A stretch of DNA of 64,000 nt from Phytopythium helicoides. Lineage: Eukaryota; Oomycota; Peronosporomycetes; Pythiales; Pythiaceae. Where the stretch lies: assembly GCA_024867545.1 (NCBI GenBank), contig JANFNE010000015.1, positions 1-64,000 on the forward strand, given 5' to 3'. The notes below the pieces were generated by a model that saw nothing but the letters and a program-made list of their open reading frames with translations, was not told the DNA's origin and did no database searches. The position numbers were made by a program, and so were the translations under genes. Of this stretch, positions 1 to 10,310 are shown piece after piece. Position 1 is the stretch's first letter, and every line of letters begins with the position of its first letter.

Positions 1-720
1 GCCCGAGCTGGCAAACTCCTGCACGAGCAGGAACGTGTTGAACTTTTTGTTGTGGCAGACGACGAGTGCGAACGCGTAGAGCGTGCTCTCAGCCATGCGG
101 AACTCGCTGGTCATCTCTCCTCTCCCGGGCGGGCCGTGCGCGTTGTGCAGGTGCACCTGAAACGGTCCCCTCGCGTCTCTGCAAATGGGGCATTGGATGT
201 GGTCGGCGTTCTTCTCGTTGATGTGGTACAGCGGGCAGTGCCTCCACAGCTGGTCCTCGGAGAAGCCGCTGCGCTGGCAGAACGGGCACGCATACGTCCT
301 GCGCGCGTTGTGGTCGCCGCCGCACGACGCAATAAAGTCCATGACGCTGCGCACATCGTCAATGGCGCCTGTGACCATGGAGGCGCCCTCCTGGAAGCAG
401 CGGTAGCGTCCAGCCGGGTCGTCGATGAGCTGCGGACTGAACACGCAGACGAACAGCTGGCGGCTGATGGTGCGGATGCGGCGCAGCACGGGCAGCAGGC
501 GCTCGGGCGCCAGCCCCGAGGCGCGGAAGAGCACGGCGTCGAACGGCGCGGCCTGGCGCGCGTGCGTCTGCATGAGCGCGCGCACGGCGTCGGCCTCGGC
601 GCCCGCCGCCAGCTCCGTGAGGAACCCGCGCGCCGTCAGCAGCTGCACCAGCGCATTGTCCAGCGAGTCCAGCGGCGCCTCGGCGCTCCACACGTTGCGC
701 AGCACCAGCGCGCGCTTCAT
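1..720 (-). CDS. Receiver-like / zinc-finger protein entering a Nudix domain (partial, runs off left edge)
   Basis: The frame starts at the ATG complementary to 718-720 and stays open to base 1, so at least 240 residues are seen and the C-terminus is missing. Residues 1-130 alternate beta and alpha character like a response-regulator receiver fold (MKRALVLRNVW at the start), but I cannot point to an intact phosphoacceptor pocket. Residues about 143-195 hold two zinc-binding units: CPFC followed by HCPLYH, then CPIC followed by HLHNAHG. The last visible stretch, YAFALVVCHNKKFNTFLLVQ, looks like the first strands of a Nudix hydrolase fold, with the Nudix box expected beyond the window. The function is inferred as a nucleotide-diphosphate hydrolase, possibly nucleic-acid linked. 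The gene is divergent from the CCDC113 homologue and shares a 199-bp upstream region with it. Confidence 0.7.
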   Translation of the reverse strand, partial: MKRALVLRNVWSAEAPLDSLDNALVQLLTARGFLTELAAGAEADAVRALMQTHARQAAPFDAVLFRASGLAPERLLPVLRRIRTISRQLFVCVFSPQLIDDPAGRYRCFQEGASMVTGAIDDVRSVMDFIASCGGDHNARRTYACPFCQRSGFSEDQLWRHCPLYHINEKNADHIQCPICRDARGPFQVHLHNAHGPPGRGEMTSEFRMAESTLYAFALVVCHNKKFNTFLLVQEFASSG

Positions 721-866
721 GGCCGCTCGAGGTGATGGCGATGGCGATCAATGGAGCTGGGGATTTTGTAGTGTGGGCCACGCTATTTTGGAATCTTGGA
801 TTCTAGCCAATCCGCTTTTTTTTTGCGATCAGAATATTAGCCAGTCATGGTGATAGTACCAGGTAG

Positions 867-874
867 TCATTTGG
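867..874 (+). promoter_or_regulatory. Initiator-like element upstream of the CCDC113 gene
   Basis: TCATTTGG resembles the oomycete initiator (YCAYTYY type) and lies 46 bp before the proposed ATG at 920. This agrees with a short 5' UTR and with the short first exon. It is motif-level evidence only. Confidence 0.3.
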
Positions 875-919
875 ATGGGGGTGGAGACTTTGAAGCGACG
901 CCGAGCAGTTGAAGTGACC

Positions 920-2088
920 ATGAGCGACGACGAGGAGCTGGATGAGCTCGAGACCAAGGTGGCGGCCGTGGCTAGCGGTGTGGTGGGATGAGTATACGTA
1001 TACTGATGAGAGACTGCGGCTGTGGCGGCGCAGTTTGAGGACCTGGCGCGGCAGAACGAGGTGCTGGAGCAGGAGAACGAGCTGCTGACGTCGTACCTGC
1101 AGCGCAACGCGCCGGGATGGACGGGCAGTGATGATGAAGACAAGAAGGACGAGCGCGACAAAAAGGCGGCGAGGCAGAGGCGGCCCAAGGTGCAGGTCAC
1201 GCTCTCGGTCGAGCAGAAGAACGATATTTGCAGTGCGGAGCTAGAGGAGGCCCAGAAGGCGCTGGAGGAGACGAAGCGCACGTCCGAGCGGCTCATCGAC
1301 ACGCTGAGAGCTGTGCTGGAAGAGACCGACATCAGGATTGCAGAGCTCAAGAAGGATGCGTACGAGTTCAAGCGAGACATTGTTGTGGGAGCGGAGAACT
1401 TCCGCACGGGCAAGACGATTGCAGAAAAGATGATTCGGTACATGGAGGAAAAACTGAGGCAGAAGGACGCAGTCGTCGAGAAGCTGAGGCTCAAAAACGC
1501 GACCTTGAAGAGCCAGGCCCAGAAGATCGATGCACAGCTGCGACACAAGGAGGAAATGGGCGATGCGCTGCACTACATTGACTTTCACCAGCTCCAGATT
1601 GAGAACAAGCAGTACGTCGCTAAGATTGAGGAGCGCAACGAAGAACTGCTCAAGCTCAAGCAGACGACGGGAAGCACCGTCCAAGTTCTCAACAATCTCA
1701 AAAAGAAGCTTCATGAGCTTATGGAGGAAAGTGCGTGGCTTCAGAGCGAGATCAAGAGTCGTACCGAGCTCAACGAGAAGATCCTCGAGGAGATAGCAAG
1801 TGTACAGTCCAAGAACCAGAAAGACGCCAAGAAGCTCCAGTCACTCCAGGTGCAGCAGCTTGCCGAGCCGAGCAAGGACCCACCACAGGTTGCAAGTCAA
1901 CTTCCCATCGATACTTGTTCCCAAACTAATTCTAGTTGTCTTGATGTTAGATCCTGGACTACGTGGCGCAGAAAGCCAAGATGTACGAGCTGCAGCAAGA
2001 AGTCAAGAACTACGAGCGCAAGGTCGAGATTGCAGAGCGCGCTGCAAAGGCTCGTCGGCGGAACTCGGTTGGGTCAAACCAAGTGTGA
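920..2088 (+). CDS. CCDC113: CCDC113 (CFAP263) homologue, ciliary coiled-coil protein
   Basis: Proposed exons are 920-958, 1013-1888 and 1951-2088 (introns of 54 and 62 nt), giving 350 residues, close to the 377 of the human protein. The last two exons are secure: 1889 is a GT and 1949-1950 an AG in phase 0, and the join restores the C-terminal segment ERKVEIAERAAKARRR, which matches the animal family (ERKVEIAEMS). The first exon (MSDDEELDELETK) is less certain, because the downstream frame has no ATG of its own. Residues from about 30 to the end are heptad-rich coiled coil. The central block LRLKNATLK...HYIDFHQLQIENKQ is the DUF4201 core shared by CCDC113 and CCDC96. In animals CCDC113 works at centriolar satellites and axonemes, so a role in zoospore flagella is likely here. 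Confidence 0.85.
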
Positions 2089-2190
2089 GATGCACCAACA
2101 GAATTCGATGAGCACCATCATGCGGGTAACAGACATTGCTAGGAAGCTACGTGGATATTGTCGCAGGGAGTTTTACATCTGCATGAAAAC

Positions 2191-4580
2191 ATGAATACCA
2201 TGACAACGGACCGATATAAATATGTTGTTGAGTCGGGGTATAGCCATTTTTGTCATTCTACTATTGAGTTGGATGAAATGGAGAAGGCGAATCTTGCAAA
2301 GCGTCAGCAGCAATTCCAAGAGCAGTTCACTGCACTTGACGGGGAGCTACGAGCTCTCCAAGGCACTGCAGTTCAGCAAGGAGAAACAGAAAAGCAAGCA
2401 AACTACCTGCGACTGTTGGAGCTGCAATACAACCTTGGGCAGCTATGTACCGAATATTCGGAGTGTAAACTTGCATGTTTGTACTTTCAACGACTGCTTG
2501 ATGGTCTCAAGCAGAATGACAAAGGATCTGAAGCAACCGCGAACAGTGAAAGTGAACAGATCTTCCAAAAAGAAATAGTCGAACTGCGTGTGAACGTACT
2601 GAACTGCCTGTCTGCGCTCCATTTCCAGTCTGGAAATCAAGCAAAAGCGATGGAACTTCTGCTTGAGGCGAAACAAATTGTTCGGGAACACTTGGACATA
2701 GCAGGCATCTCACTTCTCGAAAAGCCGTTGATTGCCAACTATGCACTTTTTCTTCACTCGAAGGGAAACGTACAAGGTGCTATCCACGTGGCAAAAAGCA
2801 TTGTTGAAGCCAATTCAAGTTCTCCTGGCGTAGTGGAAGGGGTTGCAGATCCAATGGGAGATGTTGCCTGTGCTACAGCTTACTTGTGTGCGTAGTTCGT
2901 GCTAGCTTAGTGCCATTTTTGCTGTCGTTTTAATAACATCCATGCTCAGTGCTGTCGACCTGTAGTCGTGATAAGGATGAACAATCACCAGAAGCGTTGG
3001 TATACGCCGAGCGCGCTGTTATGATTGCTGACACGATCACGGACGAAAGTTTGAAGTGTAGAGCGAGCAACAACATCGCCTTGCTGCTATTTGAACGAGG
3101 GAAGACTGTCGAAGCATTGCCGTATTTTGTCGCTGCTTACCGCTCATCGCTGAAACTCGGTGACCCACATCTTCAAGCCATAATGAAGTATCATGTAGGA
3201 CTAGCTATCGCTCGAGTGGATGAGAAAGAAGCAAAGACTATTAGGGACACAATTGGCGGATTTGATAGCATACCCGATGATTCCTTGGGAGATGATGGCA
3301 CAACCGTGGGAACACTCGATCGGGCAGAAAATTCAGACAACCCAAGCCAACTTCAGAACGAAAGTGCCTCAACCCACTTTTTGACACTGGTTGAAGGTAC
3401 TCCCACAGCACCAATTGCGCCAAAAGACTGGTTCCTACAAAGCGATGGTTTGGCTGGTGCGCTTTCGGAACCAGACATGCGCTTGGCTATTGTTGCTCAC
3501 GGATCCCGCGGAGAGGAAGAGTACTACTCTGGGGAATTTCACACAGCCGAAGCCGAATTTACTATCGCACTCAAGCGACTGCGTGAGCTCACCAATCAGT
3601 CTTCATCCAATACGGACAAAATCGAGCATAGTGGCGACGATGACGCTGCTGTGGAAGAACTAGAGCCGCTCGATATTGTCGCTGCGAGAGAGATGGACCC
3701 TGAACTGGCCAAACTTCAAGGGTTTCTACTCAGCTATGTTGGATGCACACAGTTGGTTGAAGGTCGCTTTGAGCTTGCAAAGCGCTCACATCAACGAGAT
3801 CTAGCGCTAGCGCTCGAGCGGGAAGATGTACATGCGCAGCAACGCGCATTGCGGAACCTGGCCATGGTTTTCAACAGCACTCAGCGTTACAGAGAGTCTA
3901 TTCCATTATGGCGTGATGCCCTTGAAATCGCTACCGTATTGCAGAGTAAGTGCGACCAGATGATGGCACTGTCAGGTCTCGGAACCGCACTCAAAGAGTT
4001 GCAAATTCTTGAGCGAGGTTGCAGTGGATCTACACTTACGCCCACTAATAACGAAGCTGAAGCAGATGCAAGTCTGCAGGCTCCTCCACTTCCCATTTTC
4101 ATTCGGCAAAGAGCTCTTGCCGTGGAAGTGGGGGATCGTCACCAACATATTTTGGCCCAGCGACATATTATTAGTGTATATGAAAGCCACACTGAAGAAT
4201 CAGCGCTGAAGTCTGAATCACGAGGTGGCGAGAGTACAACCGAAAAATGGCTAGCCGAATGTGACACACTCGTGCGGCTATGTGATCAGTACGATAACCT
4301 TCAGTACCGCGCAGATGCGTATCGTTCGCTCGCAAATGCTCTCACCGCCCAGCTCACTCGACTACGCTCAAGAAGTGCTGCTAGGTTTGCCGATGCGATC
4401 GCAGTACTCGTAACCAAGAGAGATGCAGTGTGTGCTAAATACTTGGATACGACGGCAGCACTAGCTATGGCAACCGCTGTTGTGTTTGATCGCGACAACG
4501 ATACAGCGAATACATTTGATCCAAAGGAAAGGCAGCCTCGACCTTCAGTCACAAGAGCAGATGTGTTTTCGCGCCGGTAG
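2191..4580 (+). CDS. TPR-repeat protein, function unknown
   Basis: Two exons, 2191-2887 and 2950-4580, are separated by a 62-nt intron (donor GTGCGTAG, acceptor CTCAG, phase 1) and encode about 775 residues. The start is uncertain: ATG 2191 is the first in frame, and ATG 2278 (MEKANLAKRQQQ) is a plausible alternative. The protein is almost wholly helical, with tetratricopeptide-like pairs, for example RASNNIALLLFERGKTVEAL, QRALRNLAMVFNSTQRYRES and QMMALSGLGTALKELQ. A low-complexity acidic stretch separates two TPR blocks at about residues 345-480. I see no catalytic motif, signal peptide or membrane segment, so a scaffold role is inferred. It starts about 100 bp after the CCDC113 gene on the same strand and ends 124 bp from the converging phosphatase gene. 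Confidence 0.8.
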
Positions 4581-4704
4581 AGCAGTTGGCATTCTTTCAT
4601 ATTATCGATTGCAGCTCTGCCTAAATCTACACGATCGATAAGGTTGCCGTGTGCGCATCTTAAACCTGAAAAACCATTTCGCGTTAGCGCTACTTTTCTT
4701 TCAC

Positions 4705-5775
4705 CTACTTCCTGGAGGGTTTGCGCTTGTCGCTCGAGCATAACACTTTGAACGAGCAGCGCAAATTCTTGTCAACGACAAGCATGGCCCCAGCATTATC
4801 GAACTCGTTGCAGTAGTTTGGCGCTGAGAATACTGTCACGAGTTTGCGATCAGCAAAGAACTCGTAGCCGTCAGACACGACTTGATGGGCTCGACATACT
4901 AGGTCGAGATCATGGGTGCGCAAAAACTGATCGACGACGTCTGGTCCGAAGATATATGACACACCGCGGTCGCTTTCCGTCCACCCCTGCGAGTCTGCAT
5001 CAGGGTCCGCCCAGAGCAGATCACAAAGGAGACCTTCATCCGGCACATCTGTTGGCCGGCGCACATTTCGAATCTGGTCCAGTGTGTATAGGTCAGGAGA
5101 CAGTCCTCCATGCGTGCAAAAGATCTATCAAATACAAACTGGTCAGTGGGGAGGATGCTTGGCAAAGGAAAACTTAAAAGTTTGTTTACCTTTCCACCAA
5201 CGACGGCTGCGACGGGCATGCAATTGAAGCAGTCTCCGAAAGTGCGCCAGATCTTGACCGAGTAGCGGCGCTTGCATTCATCGTAGAAGCCGTAGATGCG
5301 GTTGATGGACGCACACTCGTGGTTTCCGCGCAACAAAAAGAGTCGTGTCGGGTATTTGATCTTGTATGCGAAGAGTAAGCAGATTGTCTCGATGCTTTGC
5401 ATGGCGCGGTCGACGTAGTCCCCGAGGAACAAGTAGTTGCGCTCGTCAGGGAAGCCACCCATCTCAAACATTCGTAAGAGATCAGAGTACTGGCCGTGCG
5501 TATCACCACAAATGTTGATGGGTGCCGGGACCTCAATCAGTGGAGGCTGCTCCAGGAAGATCTAACACAGCATTATCAAAAAGTACTATGAGCCATTGCA
5601 CATGGTTCAAACTTGCGCGGCTAGAACTGCGTGGACGTACCGACCGGATTTTACGGCATAGCAGCAACACTTCATCGGTCGTAATATCTGTTACTTCGGT
5701 TTGCGTTGGCTTGTCTTGCACGCTTAGAAGTTTCTTGATGATCCCGTCGATCACCAGCAAGCTTGAGTCGGCCAT
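4705..5775 (-). CDS. PP1-like serine/threonine phosphatase, catalytic subunit with altered loops
   Basis: Three exons (5775-5641, 5561-5190, 5124-4705; introns of 79 and 65 nt, donors GTACGT and GTAAAC) give 308 residues, the normal PP1 size. The N-terminus and the run [20 protein letters not shown] are clearly PP1. Metal and catalytic residues present are D65 and H67 (GDTHG), D93, D96 and R97, N125 and H126, the HGGLSPDL histidine, RAHQ and SAPNYC. Two normally rigid signatures differ: GDIHG is GDTHG, as in PP5-type enzymes, and GDYVDRG is GDYVDRA. The loop after the active-site tyrosine reads CNEFDN instead of CGEFDN. It should be a metal-dependent phosphatase of the cytosol or nucleus. The changes suggest a specialised paralogue rather than the main PP1. 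Confidence 0.92.
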
Positions 5776-6907
5776 GTTGATTAAGAAGGGCCGCTCGCAA
5801 CTAGCTCTTCAGCTCGTTCAGCTAGAAGGGTGGGTTTCCTCGAGCGTGCTCTTTCTTCCCAGCAAAGCTCCAATTTTGGACGCGAGCTCAATGAGCTGGA
5901 AAAAGTTGCAGTCTATTTGGAGCAGTTGAACATATGTGTAGGAAGAGGAGTTTTAGATCAAATCTTGGGCGATGTCATGCAGCAAAGGCGCGCTCAGGGG
6001 ACGACACGAGCGCCTTAGAAACCACCACAACTTCATGAAGGCGAACCACGCCGTCCACAGTGCAAAGCACCACAAGCAGTACCCGATACGCTACAGTTCA
6101 TTTCTAGCAAATCCACCAGCAGTGTGCTGGATTCCCCCGTCAAAACTCGAAGACCCGCAGATGACTAGAAGTTGAAAAAGCTACAGCTCGAAGAAGAATC
6201 CACCTCTGCTTGCGAGAGCTTTTCGTCGGCTTGGCCGTCGACCTGAAACCAGCTCCGATGGTCCTGGTGGCCCTCGATGACTCAATTCATCGGACTGTGA
6301 CTTGGACCGGCCACGTCAGTGGTGCACACGGTCGGCGCGTCATCACGAACTGGTCGTGGGTACACTCAGCTGTCTGCAACCAGCTGCTCACTGGTCGAAA
6401 GATTTGCCACGTCTCGCGCGGCCACCAGATCATGCGGAGCTCCATGATGCAAAGCTCCATAGCGGCGAGCTCCACGCCTGCTTTAGCGTCGAGTTGACAC
6501 CCGTGGGCCTCCGTTCGCGCGTGCGTGTCGTCCGGCGCGATGGGCGGAGGGATCGACTGGCTGACGGCGCGCTGTCATGCGCCAGCATTGCGTGCCACCC
6601 ACATGCGTCACCTCGGGATTCACCTATTCGGATCGCTTCTATCACCCTAATTCTTACAATACTCAAGTATATAGTATATTTAACCAAACAGTAGTATACT
6701 TTGGAAAGAGCGAATGTGGAATAAGCCAATCGCGTGACGTCGCGTAGTCACGCTCGCCGCCCACTGGTCAAAATAAAAAAAAGAAATGCGTTTCTGCTCC
6801 GAATAGTAGCCCCGTTCTTGTTTGGATGTTCCCCCAGGTCGCCAAGCAGTTGCCGATCAGCGAGCTGGAGAACAAGCGGGGAGAGAACAAGAAGACAGGC
6901 GGCGGCC
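5776..6907 (+). other. Intergenic, with a stop-interrupted coding-like stretch
   Basis: This is the divergent upstream region of the phosphatase and acyltransferase genes. On the plus strand, 5785-6168 is one frame broken by a single TAG at 6016-6018. The part before it contains a helical run (GRELNELEKVAVYLEQLN) and the part after it is Pro/Ser/Lys-rich. There is no usable ATG, so it may be a gene remnant or chance. The AT-rich stretch 6640-6700 shows no other feature I can name. Confidence 0.3.
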
Positions 6908-9322
6908 ATGAAGTTCCACACCAAGGAGGTGCTGAACGACGTGTGGATGCAGTTCCTGGTGCTGTGTCTGCTCACGGCGCTGTCGGTGGACTCGCTCAAG
7001 TGCGTGGCGTGCATCTGCTGCTCGTTGCGGTTCTGTTGCGGCCCTCGCGGGCGTCTAACTCGCTCTGTGGCGTGATTTACAGCCCGATCAAGGCCATCAG
7101 CAACTTTCTGGGCGTCCCGTCGGCTTACTGGGGCTTCCTATACGTCGGAATGATGCTCGCGCTCATCTACAACAACCTCGCGGACGTCGTCTACCGCTCG
7201 GTGCGCGTCTTCCTGCACTCGATCCTCAGCATTTCGTTCAAGAGCATCGAGATCGTCGGCTTGGACAACGTGCCGACTGAAGGACCTGTCATCTTCACGG
7301 GAAACCACGCCAACCAGTTCGTCGACGGGCTCGTCGTCATGATGACTAGCCCGCGCAAGGTGGGTTTCAACCCATGGATCTCTTGGGAGTGACAAGCGCT
7401 GACCTGGATCTTTTATTCTTTACTTGTAGGTTGGCTTTATGATCGCGGAGAAGTCGTGGCACCTGCCGGTCATTGGCGCGCTGGCGCGCATCATGGGCTG
7501 TATCCCGGTGGTGCGCCCGCAGGACTCGGTCGTCAAGGGACTTGGCAAGGTCTTCATGGCCGACGCCAATCCCAAGCAGACGGACGGCGGCAAGAAGACG
7601 TACATTCTGAACGGCGAAGGCACGAGCTTTACCAAGCAGGTCACCCCTGGAGACCAGGTGCGCGTGCAGGGCAAGAGCGTCAAGGACTCGGGCTCGCCCG
7701 TCAAGATCGTCAAGGTCGTGAGCGACACGCAGGTGGAGCTCGACGCGCCGCTCAAAGATGCCGAGGACGTTGTGACGCTGCAGCCTGTCGTGTTTGGCAT
7801 CTTCAAGCGCGTGGACCAGTCGGTCACGTTCGCCAAGGTGTACACGCACCTCAAGCGCGGTAACTCCATCGGTATCTTCCCGGAAGGCGGCTCGCACGAC
7901 CGCACGGACCTGCTGCCGCTCAAGGCTGGCGTTGCGGTCATGGCGCTCGGTGTCAAGGACAAGTACAACATCAACGCGCATGTCGTGCCTGTCGGTCTCA
8001 ACTACTTCCGTGGCCATCGCTTCCGCGGACGTGTGACTGTCGAGTTCGGCACGCCGATCACAGTTGATGAGAAGCTCATGGCTACATACGCCGAGGACAA
8101 GCGCACGGCCTGCAACACGTTCCTGCACCGTGTGGAGGAGTCGATGCGTTCGGTCATCGTCACGGCGCCGAACTACAACATCATGCAGCTCTGCTTGACG
8201 GCGCGTCGTCTGTTCCAGCGCTCGGGAGTGCGTCTGTCGGCCAAGGAGACCCAGGACCTGAACCGCCGTTTCGCCGAAGGCTACAAGGTATTGAGCACTT
8301 TGCCCGAGGCATCAAACGACCTCGATACGTTGCAGAAGAAATTGGACGACTACGCCAAGACCTTGCGCCAGATGGGATTGACGGACCACCAAGTTCCTTA
8401 CATTGCGTGGTGGACGATTCACGACGTTCTTGGCTCGGCGCTCTATGGCCTGCTCATTTTCCTGCTAGCGTCAATCCCGACGTTCGTGCTCAACGCCCCG
8501 GTCGGCATCATGGCGCGCTACGTGTCGCTTAACGAGCAGAAGCGCGCACTTGCGGGTTCGAAGGTCAAGGTGGCTGGTCGCGACGTCATTCTGAGCAAGA
8601 AGATCCAATTCTCCATCGTGGCTGTGCCGGCTCTGTGGCTCGCTTACTTACTAGCGGCAATTGTGTTCACGGACTGGTACTGGTCGTCAATCGCTCTACT
8701 TCTGCTCTCATTCCCGCTGTTCTCTTTCTTCGGTGTGCGCTCGGTGGAGGCCGGTATGATCGAGCTCAAGACGATTCGTCCGCTGTTCTACCGCCTTCTG
8801 CCCGAGTACAAGGCCAAGCAAGACGAGCTACCACGGATTCGCGCTGAACTGCAGGCTGAAGTTCGCCAGTTTGTGAAGAAGTATTCAGCCCAGCTCGGAA
8901 AGCTCGCCGAGCCCACGAAACTCGACTGGAATGAATACATGCACTCGCGCGCGTTGATTGAGATGGAGGAAAAGAAGGCTACCGCCCCTATTTCTTCCTC
9001 GGATGCAACGGTGACGAAGGGCGACGGTGCTGCTGCTGCTGCTGCTGCTGCTGCCGCGTCGAGCATCTCGTCTACGTCGTCCTCTGGCTCGTCGACTCCC
9101 CCACCGCCGCCGGCAGAAGATGATGATGAGGAGCGCATTGAGAGCGACGACGAGACTTCGGGTTCGCCAGAGCCGACGATCACCAAGTTCCATGACCTCA
9201 GCATCTTTATGAAGTCGGACAAGTCGGTCGCGGACCTCGCGAACCTGGAGCGTTCGATGTCGTGCCCCCCAGGCTACCAGGAAGTGCTTTCTCTGCAGAA
9301 AGAGCGCCAGAACTCGACGTAA
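6908..9322 (+). CDS. Glycerol-3-phosphate / dihydroxyacetone-phosphate acyltransferase, SCT1/GPT2 type
   Basis: Exons 6908-6999, 7083-7359 and 7430-9322 (introns of 83 and 70 nt) encode 753 residues. This enzyme family makes lysophosphatidate or acyl-DHAP at the ER, the first step of glycerolipid synthesis. The PlsC-type acyltransferase motifs are clear: NHANQFVDG near residue 104, FPEGGSHDRTDLLPLKAG near 272 and VPVGLNYF near 308. HANQFVD and FPEGGSHDR are the forms found in yeast Gpt2/Sct1. The spacer between the first two motifs carries the small beta-rich insert typical of that family. A hydrophobic segment lies near residue 50, and two pairs lie near 448-485 and 516-563. The C-tail contains an Ala run, a Ser/Pro run and an acidic patch, likely phosphorylated or disordered. 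The start is the first ATG before a good splice donor. Confidence 0.92.
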
Positions 9323-10310
9323 CTAAGGCCGCGCAAACTCAGCGCCGTAGGAACAGCTAGTGCTCTCGCATGAGCACCAACTAGGGAAATTCACACTGCA
9401 TTTGTTGAGTTCATCGTGTGGTCATTGTCCTCTTTGCATGAACTACATACTAGAAAGTTACAGCTGAGCAGATGTGAGCACTACGTTCCGAGAAGGAGCT
9501 TCCTACATCCAACATCGATGCTGTGCCCAGCGTGTAACTGCTAGCATTACCGGCTTCCTCGTTTTTCGTCGTGAGAGGAACCGGCGGTCAACAACGCTCC
9601 GGAGAGCCGCCCTCCGCCCTCTTTCAAGGACAGAGCCACCCGTTGTCGGAGCCCACCTCGACGCGCACAGAATTCTCAAATCGACGCAAATGCTTGCATC
9701 GTGCGAGCCGTCGGATCAACTGATGTTCAGGATCAACTGAGGTTCAGGATTCGGGTCTCAGGGCTCTTGTGCTAGCCGGTGAACATGGTCGAGCGCTCCC
9801 TTGATCCGGATGCGCAGCACGTGGATGATCTTGTTGGTGGCAATGTCCCCGCAATGGTGGTGCACGCGACCTTGCAGAAGAGGCGAAGCAATACTCCCAC
9901 AGCGTACTTGACAAAGTCGTTCCGACTGGTCAGGAGCGCGCTGTGGACGACCTGCGTCCAGCGCTTCCTCGTCCGCTCCCGCACGCGTGCGCACCGCGTA
10001 GCCACTTGCATGGCTACCTCGACTGGCTCGTTGCGCACCAAACACCTTCAAGGCTGATCACCAACGACGCGGATTGAAAAGGCATACCGGAGATGCCGCG
10101 GCTGGCCTGGAAGGGTCTGGAGGCTTGCTTCGAGGCCACAGGTCGTGAGCAGCCAAGCATGGCAAGTTGAAGCTGCTTGAACCGATGACTGATGTAAGAT
10201 ACTCTTTTGGCCAATACAGTAGTAGCAAAATATCATGGTGAACAGAACGCTTCCAGACACGCACTGGCCACACCTCTTTGGCTTCGTTATTTTACTTGTT
10301 AGATTCTTGA
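9323..10310. other. Intergenic, possible degenerate gene fragment on the minus strand
   Basis: No intact gene is visible. On the minus strand between 10051 and 9758, two overlapping frames each look partly coding. One gives RTRKRWTQVVHSALLTSRND and a hydrophobic run, the other DIATNKIIHVLRIRIKGAL. Joining them needs a frameshift near 9840. This could be a pseudogene remnant. The rest shows nothing I can name. Confidence 0.25.
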
